Under the pieces are notes generated by a model. The model had not been told where the DNA came from. It did not search any database and was given only the letters and a program-made list of their open reading frames with translations. Positions 16,137 through 21,815 of a stretch of DNA of 28,783 nt are shown piece by piece. The DNA comes from a virus, in IMG/VR virus record IMGVR_UViG_3300042516_000418, positions 1 through 28,783 of that record; one strand, 5' to 3'. Made by a program: the position numbers and the translations under genes. Position 1 is the stretch's first letter. Every line of letters starts with the position of its first letter.

Positions 16137-16208
16137 TGCGTTCTAACGCACTTTCTACCAAAATTGGTACATTGATATACCTTGACTAATAAAATGCGTC
16201 TAAACGCA
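16137..16208 (+). promoter_or_regulatory. paired palindromes after the lysis genes
   Basis: TGCGTTctAACGCA (16137-16150) and TGCGTctaaACGCA (16195-16208) are two related 14-base palindromes set as an inverted pair with flanking TTT / AAA. Between them lies TACCAAaaTTGGTA (16156-16169). TTGACTA (16182-16188) faces TAGTCAA (16231-16237). They could be operators or origin sites. The second, followed by a T-rich tract, could also act as a weak terminator of the lysis operon. Confidence 0.45.
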
Positions 16209-16230
16209 AATTTTCTTTTATTTTTAATTT

Positions 16231-16311
16231 TAGTCAAGTTATAGATTTACTAACTAGTTAAGTTAATTATTAGTTGATTAGTTAAGTAAGTTAACTAACT
16301 AAGTTGTAAAA
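16231..16311. repeat. AT-rich repeat tract, candidate origin or control region
   Basis: This roughly 80-base tract is about four-fifths A+T and made of short repeats around TAGTTAA: TAGTTAAGT occurs at 16255-16263 and 16279-16287, with AACTAGTT (16252-16259) and AGTTAACT (16289-16296) palindromes and further CTAACTAAG copies. It lies in the only long gene-free stretch (16125-16405), between late and early genes. Iteron-like origin DNA is the leading idea; a regulator-binding array is the other. Confidence 0.45.
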
Positions 16312-16374
16312 AATAAGCATTAGGAGCATACCTCCGACAAGTGTTAATAACTTTTTTGTTTTCAACACTGCAAC

Positions 16375-16399
16375 AACCTAAACAATCCTGCATTAGGTT
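16375..16399 (+). promoter_or_regulatory. leader hairpin before 16406 gene
   Basis: AACCTAA (16375-16381) and TTAGGTT (16393-16399) form a perfect 7-base stem with an 11-base loop, ending six bases before the ATG at 16406. A second weak stem (AGTGTT 16340-16345 with AACACT 16364-16369) precedes it. Position suggests a translation-control or protein-binding element. Confidence 0.35.
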
Positions 16400-16405
16400 T
16401 GCAAT

Positions 16406-16594
16406 ATGGGAACAGATAGAAACACCAAGCGAATGAAATACTTTGCTATCGAGGAAGGTCGTTTGAAGAACGACTACACCAACGCCTTCTTGAATCATTT
16501 TGGCTTTTGCGACTACAACTTGTCTATTGACGAAGCAAGAGACATACGCAAATACAACACGTTCGAGAACGGCACAAAGCACTTCGACCAGTGA
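16406..16594 (+). CDS. first early-region protein, unknown (62 aa)
   Basis: This 62-residue, polar protein has D-R-N-T-K-R-M-K-Y-F at the start and a helical D-E-A-R-D-I-R-K-Y middle. Its stop overlaps the GTG of the DUF3310 gene by 4 bases. It is the first gene after the non-coding control region. I do not recognise the family. Confidence 0.5.
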   Translation: MGTDRNTKRMKYFAIEEGRLKNDYTNAFLNHFGFCDYNLSIDEARDIRKYNTFENGTKHFDQ

Positions 16595-16833
16595 GCGCAC
16601 CTAAATACTACATTGGCAAGTACAAGGGCATCGAAGCGATGGACGTGGTACTCGACTTCCAAGAGGATAACTACAACCTCGGAGTAGCAATCGCTTACTT
16701 GCTCCGTGCTGGCAAGAAGCAAGACAACCCGTTAGAGCAAGATATTGAAAAAGCAATAATCCACCTACAACGTGAATTAAAGCACCAGCGGAATAAAAAA
16801 GCGGAGGGTGGCTACGGCGAGGGTGGTTTGTGA
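16591..16833 (+). CDS. DUF3310-like protein
   Basis: The 80-residue product matches the DUF3310 pattern: H/Y-Y-x-x-G-K-Y-x-G-I-E-A-M-D-V-V near the start, N-L-G-V-A-I-A-Y-L-L-R-A-G-K-K and D-I-E-K-A-I-I-H-L-Q-R-E-L in the helical second half. The family is common in phage nucleotide-metabolism and replication regions; its reaction is not firmly known. The GTG start lies in a GTGA overlap with the previous stop, which decides the start. The last residues are Gly-rich and overlap the next gene. Confidence 0.75.
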   Translation: MSAPKYYIGKYKGIEAMDVVLDFQEDNYNLGVAIAYLLRAGKKQDNPLEQDIEKAIIHLQRELKHQRNKKAEGGYGEGGL

Positions 16834-17191
16834 CACACGCATAGAAGTCACCTTGGGCAAGGTTCCTTCGCTTAACCAGTTCTACTCGTCAAAGCATTGG
16901 ATAGTACGCAAGAAGGCCAAGGACAAGTTTGTTGCCGAGGTTCTTGATCAATTAGCAGGGTACGATAAATTCAAATTCAGTTCACTGGTGGTAAACCTTG
17001 AACATAACTACGGCTACGATAACGATAATTGTATAATGGCCATCAAGTTTGCCTTGGATGGCTTGCGTAAGCACGGAGGCGTGCAGGACGACACGGCTCG
17101 GTTTGTTACAAAAGTTTCCATATTTAGAAACTCCGAAATAGAAAAGAATACTGGCAAAGTAATTTTTTTTGGTGAATGTTTGTGGTATTGA
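16808..17191 (+). CDS. RusA-like Holliday junction resolvase
   Basis: This roughly 127-residue protein resembles RusA-family endonucleases that resolve four-way DNA junctions. The key segment D-N-D-N-C-I-M-A-I-K-F-A-L-D-G-L (about 72-87), followed by G-G-V-Q-D-D-T (about 90-96), holds the acidic residues that bind metal in this family. The N-terminal L-N-Q-F-Y-S-S-K-H-W is also typical. Both possible starts are GTG (16808 or 16823), so five residues are uncertain. A T8 run near the 3' end is worth checking for errors. It lies with replication genes. Confidence 0.7.
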   Translation: MATARVVCDTRIEVTLGKVPSLNQFYSSKHWIVRKKAKDKFVAEVLDQLAGYDKFKFSSLVVNLEHNYGYDNDNCIMAIKFALDGLRKHGGVQDDTARFVTKVSIFRNSEIEKNTGKVIFFGECLWY

Positions 17192-17208
17192 TTTTTTACA
17201 TATCTTTG
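17179..17208 (+). promoter_or_regulatory. promoter P1 with ACACAC leader
   Basis: TTTG at 17179-17182, 18-base spacer, TATCTTTG at 17201-17208, an exact TAnnTTTG. The -33 element lies within the end of the RusA-like gene. The leader contains AACACACTCAC (17220-17230) just before the ATG at 17234. It drives the small coiled-coil and SSB-like genes. Confidence 0.7.
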
Positions 17209-17233
17209 AACCATTAACCAACACACTCACTTT

Positions 17234-17395
17234 ATGGAATACACCTTCCGAACGAATTGGTCTCAAGATGGGGCCGCACAAATGGTGGAGTTTCTGCAAC
17301 ACCGCATCGAGGCACTTGCCTCACGCAACGAGTTCCTCGAAGCAGAAAACGAAGTATTAAAAAGAACCTTAATTAACGAATTGCAAAATGGCTAA
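17234..17395 (+). CDS. small coiled-coil protein (53 aa)
   Basis: This 53-residue ORF is the first after promoter P1. It is Glu/Leu/Asn-rich with a heptad-like second half (H-R-I-E-A-L-A-S-R-N-E-F-L-E-A-E-N-E-V-L). It overlaps the SSB-like gene by 8 bases. A DNA-binding partner role is possible from position alone; the function is unknown. Confidence 0.6.
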   Translation: MEYTFRTNWSQDGAAQMVEFLQHRIEALASRNEFLEAENEVLKRTLINELQNG

Positions 17396-17831
17396 AATCA
17401 CCAGCATCACCCCCACTGGACAGTGGAACGAGTTTTTCAAGTTTGAAGTACGCTTTGACGATGGAGACTTCGGAACGACTTTCGCAAAGTCCACAACTCC
17501 CCCTTACGCAGTAGGTGACGACGTTACTTACACGAAGAACGAGAAGGGAACTATCAAGATTCAAAAAGCAGGATTCCAAAACAACTACACCGCTCCGTTT
17601 GCCAAAAGCTCGGCTGGTGGTGACGACCGTGGTAAGTCCATTATCCGTCAGGTTGCTTTGAAGTCGGCTGTTGAAATGTCTGCGGCTTACGTTTCACAAG
17701 GAGCAACGATTCCAGTAGATAAGATTTTTGAGCTTGCCGATAAGTTTAACGCTTGGATGCTCAACGAGCAGAAGGGCGCAAGTCACGAGGAACACTTCGC
17801 TCCACGTGTAGAAGAAAGCAGTCCTTTTTAG
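17388..17831 (+). CDS. SSB-like single-stranded DNA-binding protein
   Basis: The 147-residue product has a beta-rich N-terminal half (residues about 3-60, with F-F-K-F-E-V-R-F-D-D-G-D-F-G) that fits an OB fold, a helical middle (I-I-R-Q-V-A-L-K-S-A-V-E-M), and an acidic-hydrophobic end E-E-S-S-P-F. The ending is like the SSB C-terminal tip (acidic residues then P-F) that recruits replication proteins. It has the strong start context of promoter P1 and is closed by its own terminator, as expected for an abundant protein. No sequence match to Ssb itself is evident, so this is a structural guess. Confidence 0.55.
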   Translation: MAKITSITPTGQWNEFFKFEVRFDDGDFGTTFAKSTTPPYAVGDDVTYTKNEKGTIKIQKAGFQNNYTAPFAKSSAGGDDRGKSIIRQVALKSAVEMSAAYVSQGATIPVDKIFELADKFNAWMLNEQKGASHEEHFAPRVEESSPF

Positions 17832-17854
17832 TGTGTGTGTTTTTTAGGACTGCT
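17817..17854 (+). ncRNA. stem-loop with (GU)5 loop at 3' end of SSB-like mRNA
   Basis: AGCAGTCCT (17817-17825) pairs perfectly with AGGACTGCT (17846-17854), nine base pairs, around a 20-base loop that holds the stop codon and GTGTGTGTGT (17831-17840) followed by T5. It abuts the terminator hairpin, giving a two-hairpin 3' end like many small RNAs. The loop is complementary to the ACACAC leaders after promoters P1, P2 and P3. Regulatory RNA function is inferred. Confidence 0.4.
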
Positions 17855-17881
17855 GGCCCCTCTTCGGAGGGGCTTTTTTTT
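17855..17881 (+). terminator. rho-independent terminator with UUCG loop
   Basis: GCCCCTC (17856-17862), TTCG (17863-17866), GAGGGGC (17867-17873), then eight T. It ends the P1 transcript immediately before promoter P2. Confidence 0.93.
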
Positions 17882-17893
17882 GCTTTGAGTTTT

Positions 17894-17919
17894 TTGTATT
17901 GATATTTTGTTTACTTTTG
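17894..17919 (+). promoter_or_regulatory. promoter P2 with ACACAC leader
   Basis: TACTTTTG (17912-17919) matches the -7 TAnnTTTG. The -33 is less clear: TTG at 17894-17896 gives a short 15-base spacer. The leader reads ccaaACACACaga before the ATG at 17934. Position right after a terminator supports it. Confidence 0.55.
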
Positions 17920-17933
17920 ACCAAACACACAGA

Positions 17934-18875
17934 ATGAGACATCCAGACATCCTAACCAACGAAGCGGTACTTCCGTTTCTAGAACGAGCAAGAGCGGGCA
18001 AGTATTTCGATACTGGCAAGCTCGGCAATCCCAAGATAGACGAGTACCTCCGTTTCAAAGACGGGGAGTTTATCGTTGTAACTGGCCACGCCAACGTGGG
18101 TAAGACGCACACGCTTATTTACCTTATGCTTATGCAGAGCCAGAACTACGAGAAGAAGTGGTTGGTCTATTCAGCAGAAAACGAGGTACACTCACTCAAA
18201 AGAAAAATGATTGAGTTTCTGGCCTGCGCTCCGATTCAGCAGATACCAGAACACGTAATGTATCGGCATCTGGACTTTGTAAACGAATACTTTACGTTTA
18301 TTGACGGCAATAAGCTATACGATGCCTTCGGCCTGTTGCGGGTTATGGAGGAAATCAAAGAGGAATGGGAATACACTGGTGCGCTTATTGACCCGTACAA
18401 CTCACTATCTACCGACCAAAAGAAACTTGGGAAGACAGGGATGCACGAATACCACTACGAGGTGGCCTCGGCTATTCGGGTTTTTGCCCACAAGAACAAC
18501 GTAACAACAATCGTAAACACACACCCAGTAACCGAAGCAATGCGTAGAACGTTTCCGCAAGGCCATCAATACGCAGGTCTACCAATGCCCCCAATGACTT
18601 CCGATATTGAAGGAGGGGGCAAATGGGGCAACCGTGCCGATTGCGTTCTTGTGGTTCACCGTATGGCCCAACACCCGACCGACTGGTTATTTACCGAGCT
18701 GCACGTGAGAAAAACAAAGGAAATGGAAACAGGCGGACGACCTACTCCGCTGGGTGACCCTATCCGTATGGAATCAATTAGAGGTAACGTTGGATTTAAG
18801 ATAGATGGCTATAACTTGCTCGACCAACAGACACCAGTACAAATTACCTTAAATGACACCGATGCACCATTCTGA
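17934..18875 (+). CDS. DnaB-like (RecA-fold) replicative helicase
   Basis: This 313-residue protein has a single RecA/DnaB-type ATPase core: Walker A G-H-A-N-V-G-K-T-H near residues 51-59, Walker B-like A-L-I-D-P-Y-N-S-L near 150, a V-N-T-H-P sensor near 200, and D-I-E-G-G-G-K-W-G-N-R-A-D near 225-240, which corresponds to the DnaB motif before the Arg finger. It lacks the N-terminal domain of full DnaB. It likely unwinds DNA at the phage fork. The frame is open to 17907, but that would begin within promoter P2, so the ATG at 17934 is the start. Confidence 0.8.
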   Translation: MRHPDILTNEAVLPFLERARAGKYFDTGKLGNPKIDEYLRFKDGEFIVVTGHANVGKTHTLIYLMLMQSQNYEKKWLVYSAENEVHSLKRKMIEFLACAPIQQIPEHVMYRHLDFVNEYFTFIDGNKLYDAFGLLRVMEEIKEEWEYTGALIDPYNSLSTDQKKLGKTGMHEYHYEVASAIRVFAHKNNVTTIVNTHPVTEAMRRTFPQGHQYAGLPMPPMTSDIEGGGKWGNRADCVLVVHRMAQHPTDWLFTELHVRKTKEMETGGRPTPLGDPIRMESIRGNVGFKIDGYNLLDQQTPVQITLNDTDAPF

Positions 18876-19173
18876 AGACGCTTGGGAGATTCACGTCAGA
18901 GACAAGATTCTACGAGTTAATGATGCTATCCTTTGGATAAACCAAATAGCGGTAGACAACCCGACCGAGACCGTAATTGTTGATCATTTACTTTCGCTAT
19001 GGAAGGCAACGCAAATGCTGGAGGATATGGTTGACCTTAAAAGGACGTTAGACGTGAAGGTACTTGAAGCCCGTTTGGATAACTCTAAATTGCGATATGA
19101 CCTAAACCAGTCACTTATACAACTTGACCAAGCAAAAGCCGAAATCCTAAAACTTCAAGAGCAACTAATATGA
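18853..19173 (+). CDS. coiled-coil protein in replication operon (106 aa)
   Basis: The 106-residue product overlaps the helicase end by 23 bases and the next gene by 4. It is helical throughout, with a Leu/Lys/Gln heptad pattern in the last 40 residues (L-D-N-S-K-L-R-Y-D-L-N-Q-S-L-I-Q-L-D-Q-A). It could be a helicase partner, but no family is recognised. Confidence 0.6.
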   Translation: MTPMHHSEDAWEIHVRDKILRVNDAILWINQIAVDNPTETVIVDHLLSLWKATQMLEDMVDLKRTLDVKVLEARLDNSKLRYDLNQSLIQLDQAKAEILKLQEQLI

Positions 19174-19391
19174 GAGGCGATTTTATCCCCCTGCCGTTTG
19201 ACATTGACGAAATTTTTGAAATAGACCAAAAGCGTTATGTCGTCCTTGACTACCGCAGAGCAAGCAACTGGAAGGACTGGGGAGCGTGGATGCTTATACA
19301 AGACGAGCAAGGCAAGACCTACAACGTTCCACTCTTACACGTACTAACGCAGCGCCAGATGGGCAAGGCACAATACCGAGGTAAGCGGTGA
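19170..19391 (+). CDS. small unknown protein (73 aa)
   Basis: This 73-residue protein overlaps both neighbours by 4 bases. It looks like a small beta-barrel: F-E-I-D-Q-K-R-Y-V-V-L-D-Y-R and W-M-L-I-Q-D-E-Q-G-K-T-Y-N-V-P strands before a basic end. No function assigned. Confidence 0.6.
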   Translation: MRGDFIPLPFDIDEIFEIDQKRYVVLDYRRASNWKDWGAWMLIQDEQGKTYNVPLLHVLTQRQMGKAQYRGKR

Positions 19392-19777
19392 ACTACAAAA
19401 CATTCTGCGACTACATCCAGTACGAAGACGATGGAACCCGCAAGGCAAGAAACGTGGTTGTTCGCTCGGCTTATTGCAAGGCGTTCCGACCTATGTACAC
19501 GCTAACGGAGCTTGGGTTCCAATTAGGTAAAGACCATTCGACCGTAATTCACTATGAGAAGTTGCAATACAGACGCAACGCTTTTTATGAATCGGCATTA
19601 AAGTCGGCCTTGCATATCCGAGGTGAATTGCCAAAGCAAGAAACGCCCGAAGAAAAAACGGTAACCAATGTGCTTAATTATGATTATTTGGTTAAAGAGA
19701 ATGCAGAATTGAAGCAACAGATAACGTATCTAAAAGCCAAGCTGCAACAAATAAACCAGATAACCAATGAATTTTAA
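19388..19777 (+). CDS. DnaA domain IV-like DNA-binding protein
   Basis: This 129-residue protein starts with GTG in a GTGA overlap. Residues 37-59 (Y-T-L-T-E-L-G-F-Q-L-G-K-D-H-S-T-V-I-H-Y) match the DnaA domain IV signature, whose G-x-x-D-H-S-T-V turn reads the DnaA box. No AAA+ domain is present. A Gln/Lys coiled coil fills residues about 98-126, probably for dimerisation. It could bind the phage origin, load the helicase encoded two genes upstream, or displace host DnaA. The motif is clear; the role is inferred. Confidence 0.75.
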   Translation: MNYKTFCDYIQYEDDGTRKARNVVVRSAYCKAFRPMYTLTELGFQLGKDHSTVIHYEKLQYRRNAFYESALKSALHIRGELPKQETPEEKTVTNVLNYDYLVKENAELKQQITYLKAKLQQINQITNEF

Positions 19778-19922
19778 TATCGGATTTTACCCTATTTACG
19801 GAGTTTTACTTGGATTCAACTGGTCGAAAGTAGAACTTGACGACATCGAAGTTCAACAGATACAGATACCCTTACTTATCTTTATCCTCGAAATCGAATG
19901 GGAGAACTACTTGAACGATTAG
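19767..19922 (+). CDS. small acidic protein (51 aa)
   Basis: The 51-residue ORF overlaps the DnaA-like gene by 11 bases and the sigma-factor gene by 25 bases. It starts M-N-F-N-I-G-F-Y-P-I-Y-G-V-L-L-G-F and is acidic later (V-E-L-D-D-I-E-V). It bridges a 120-base interval that would otherwise be empty; the L-G-F-x-W-x-K opening is familiar from small phage proteins. No function known. Confidence 0.5.
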   Translation: MNFNIGFYPIYGVLLGFNWSKVELDDIEVQQIQIPLLIFILEIEWENYLND

Positions 19923-20425
19923 CAGAACGCCACTCCGACTGGATTCGGATGGCTAAAAGTTTTGGTGCGGACTACGATACCGCCCAAGACCTCGTTCAAG
20001 ATATGTACATAAGATTGTACACGTATGTAAAGGACTTTGAGAAGATTCGCTATGGCGAAGAACCCAACACGTTCTTTGTTTATATTACATTACGGAACCT
20101 TTACTTGCGCCAGCAGCAACAGGCGGCTAAATTCGTATCTATTGAAGAGTTCGACGATATAGACGAAATGCACGACCTCGATTCTGACTTGGCCTTTACG
20201 GAACTTGCCGAAGCAGTAAAGGGCGAAATTTCTAGATGGGATTGGTACGATAACAAGCTATTCACCCTGTACCACGATTCAAACGTTTCAATGCGTAAGT
20301 TATCTAACGACACCAAAATAAGTTTGCGTTCAATTTATCACACTTTGAAAAATGGCAGAGAACGAATTAAAAGCAACTGCGAAGCCGAGTACCAAACGTG
20401 GTCGAAAGCCAAAAGGTCTCGGTGA
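19898..20425 (+). CDS. sigma-70 family (ECF-like) RNA polymerase sigma factor
   Basis: The 175-residue protein has the two-domain plan of an ECF sigma factor. Region 2 spans about 10-75 (A-Q-D-L-V-Q-D-M-Y-I-R-L-Y at 29-41, then F-F-V-Y-I-T-L-R-N-L), and an acidic linker follows (about 81-100). Region 4 spans about 115-160, with a helix-turn-helix M-R-K-L-S-N-D-T-K-I-S-L-R-S-I-Y and R-E-R-I-K. It would direct host RNA polymerase to phage promoters, most likely those of the late genes. It overlaps its upstream neighbour by 25 bases and the following gene by 74 bases. Confidence 0.8.
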   Translation: MGELLERLAERHSDWIRMAKSFGADYDTAQDLVQDMYIRLYTYVKDFEKIRYGEEPNTFFVYITLRNLYLRQQQQAAKFVSIEEFDDIDEMHDLDSDLAFTELAEAVKGEISRWDWYDNKLFTLYHDSNVSMRKLSNDTKISLRSIYHTLKNGRERIKSNCEAEYQTWSKAKRSR

Positions 20426-20768
20426 TCGCATCGAGCAGTTTACCGAAGCCACTGGCATCAAGGCAGTAGTCGATTGGTTTAGCGATACTACTGGCGTGGA
20501 CTGCGGATGCGAAGCCCGCAAGGAGAAGCTCAACAGATTATTCCCAAGCAAGAATCCAAAATGCTTGGAACAGAACGAATACGAATGGCTTACCGAGTTC
20601 TATGCACGGTACAAGTCCTCAATGAGTTCCGCAGACCAAAAGCAAATAGCCAAGATTCACGCTCGTATTTTTAACCACGCCTACCATATCCCCTGCGGTT
20701 GCAATCCTAAACTTTGGAAGCAGTGGATTGAGGAATTGCGTAGCGTTTACTCCGAGTATGAAGTATAG
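20352..20768 (+). CDS. conserved CGC-motif phage protein (138 aa)
   Basis: This 138-residue protein begins with a basic, flexible part containing T-K-R-G-R-K-P-K-G-L-G-D, which resembles an AT-hook. A-T-G-I-K-A-V-V-D-W then leads to a first C-G-C (51-53) with R-K-E-K-L-N-R-L-F-P, and a second C-G-C lies at 115-117. Four cysteines in two C-G-C pairs could hold a metal. I have seen this G-L-G-D...C-G-C...L-N-x-L-F-P protein repeatedly in Bacteroidota phages; its function is not known to me. The 74-base overlap with the sigma factor encodes the basic start in one frame and the sigma C-terminus in the other. Confidence 0.7.
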   Translation: MAENELKATAKPSTKRGRKPKGLGDRIEQFTEATGIKAVVDWFSDTTGVDCGCEARKEKLNRLFPSKNPKCLEQNEYEWLTEFYARYKSSMSSADQKQIAKIHARIFNHAYHIPCGCNPKLWKQWIEELRSVYSEYEV

Positions 20769-21219
20769 TGCTGGTAAATTTGTTCAGTCGGCATACGATA
20801 GGGACGACAGGTGGGGTATTTTAATCGTAACCGAGTGGCTGAAATCATTTGGCAGCAGGTTTGAAATCATTGAAAAAGAAAAAGAGGACTATAAGGTTGA
20901 CCTTGTTGCATTTGATAACGAGAAAGGAAAAACAATTTCATTCGAGGTAGAGGTTAAACACAAATATCCTTTCACGAGTGAGGAATCTTTCAGGTTTGAC
21001 ACGGTTAGCTTTTTGGGTCGCAAAAAAAAGTATGGCGACTTCTATTATGTTATTGTGTGCGGAGAAACAAAGTCGCTCCTTATGGCTCATTCGAGCGTTA
21101 TTTACCAAGAGGACTATCGTGAGTTGAATAAGGTATCAACAAACGAAAGAAGCGGATTAGACGAATTTTACAGAGTCCCAAAATCTAAATGTAAATTTTA
21201 TGCCACTACCAACCCCTAA
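20758..21219 (+). CDS. PD-(D/E)XK nuclease-like protein
   Basis: This 153-residue protein starts M-K-Y-S-A-G-K-F-V-Q in an 11-base overlap with the previous gene. Its centre gives a PD-(D/E)XK core: Asp48 in Y-K-V-D-L-V-A-F, then F-E-V-E-V-K-H with Glu63/Glu65 and Lys67 on the following strand. This is the metal-dependent cutting site of many phage nucleases and restriction-type enzymes. An A8 run lies in R-K-K-K-Y. The gene is more AT-rich than those before it, possibly a later gain. Substrate unknown. Confidence 0.65.
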   Translation: MKYSAGKFVQSAYDRDDRWGILIVTEWLKSFGSRFEIIEKEKEDYKVDLVAFDNEKGKTISFEVEVKHKYPFTSEESFRFDTVSFLGRKKKYGDFYYVIVCGETKSLLMAHSSVIYQEDYRELNKVSTNERSGLDEFYRVPKSKCKFYATTNP

Positions 21220-21340
21220 AGCCAAAGAAGACCAAAAGGAGTTTATCAATCGTTGCGTAACAGACGACACAATGATAACTGAATACCCTCGGAAAGACCA
21301 GCGATTAGCGGTATGCTACACGCAATGGAAAAATAAATAG
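21200..21340 (+). CDS. short conserved phage protein (46 aa)
   Basis: The 46-residue ORF reads M-P-L-P-T-P-K-A-K-E-D-Q-K-E-F-I-N-R-C and ends R-L-A-V-C-Y-T-Q-W-K-N-K. This M-P-x-P...F-I-x-R-C...R-L-A-V-C-Y-x-Q-W pattern is a very common small phage module, also found fused to head proteins; its function is unsettled. It overlaps the nuclease gene by 20 bases, and its stop codon lies within the terminator stem. Confidence 0.75.
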   Translation: MPLPTPKAKEDQKEFINRCVTDDTMITEYPRKDQRLAVCYTQWKNK

Positions 21341-21361
21341 TCCTTCGGGGCTATTTTTTTT
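21335..21361 (+). terminator. rho-independent terminator overlapping a stop codon
   Basis: AATAGTCC (21336-21343), TTCG (21344-21347), GGGCTATT (21348-21355) with one T-G wobble, then T's to 21361. The upstream arm contains the TAG stop of the 46-residue gene. It closes the P2 operon just before P3. Confidence 0.9.
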
Positions 21362-21370
21362 ACCTCAATG

Positions 21371-21399
21371 TTGTATGTATTAAAAATTTTATATCTTTG
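21371..21399 (+). promoter_or_regulatory. promoter P3 with ACACACAC leader
   Basis: TTG at 21371-21373, 18-base spacer, TATCTTTG at 21392-21399, an exact -7. The leader carries AAACACACACAC just before the ATG at 21422. No terminator is seen downstream before the window ends, so it may drive a transcript reaching the terminase genes. Confidence 0.7.
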
Positions 21400-21421
21400 G
21401 TGAACATTAAACACACACACA

Positions 21422-21550
21422 ATGAAAAACAAACTGATTGACCTATTCCAAGACGTGACCGTTTGGCTCGCTTGGTACTTGATTGTAAGCACAGCGTTGC
21501 TTGCTATTTTTATTGTTCCATCCTACATCGCACAAGTGCTATGCAAGTAA
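21422..21550 (+). CDS. small membrane protein (42 aa)
   Basis: This 42-residue ORF directly follows promoter P3 with the ACACAC leader. After a short polar start (M-K-N-K-L-I-D-L-F-Q-D-V) there is one hydrophobic helix (about 13-36: V-T-V-W-L-A-W-Y-L-I-V-S-T-A-L-L-A-I-F-I). It overlaps the next gene by 10 bases. First place in an early operon suggests a host-takeover or exclusion role, but only the membrane span is visible. Confidence 0.6.
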   Translation: MKNKLIDLFQDVTVWLAWYLIVSTALLAIFIVPSYIAQVLCK

Positions 21551-21813
21551 CCTACACCGACCTTATGTACGAGGCCGAGAACCAAGGTCTTGCACCCGAA
21601 GACATCACAGGCGACTACTTCGAGGTATTTGCCTCTTGGGCAGGATTCAAAACCGTACAAGATATGTTTAGCTGGCGGTTGGACGTTGTCGATGCTTACG
21701 GCATTGGTGACGTTGACCAGCACCCATATCAACCAGCAATGGTTGAGGGCTTCAACTGGGAGCCGTTGTACGAGCGAGCAATGGAGCAGGATTTTAACTA
21801 CTTACACTTTTAA
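21541..21813 (+). CDS. small acidic protein (90 aa)
   Basis: The 90-residue, acidic and aromatic protein starts with the ATG at 21541, overlapping the membrane-protein stop. The frame is open farther upstream, but only through that gene. It has Y-T-D-L-M-Y-E-A-E-N-Q-G and W-A-G-F-K-T-V-Q-D-M-F segments. Strong negative charge would fit a DNA mimic or inhibitor, but this is speculation; the family is not recognised. Confidence 0.6.
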   Translation: MQVTYTDLMYEAENQGLAPEDITGDYFEVFASWAGFKTVQDMFSWRLDVVDAYGIGDVDQHPYQPAMVEGFNWEPLYERAMEQDFNYLHF

Positions 21814-21815
21814 TT

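Noticed and set aside
16394-16401. TAGGTTTG as a -7 promoter element before the 16406 gene
   Set aside because: It has no -33 TTG or TTTG at suitable distance, lies in a hairpin arm, and would start transcription at the ATG itself.
17169-17360. 63-codon frame over promoter P1
   Set aside because: It spans the promoter and leader and conflicts with the coiled-coil ORF that follows the promoter.
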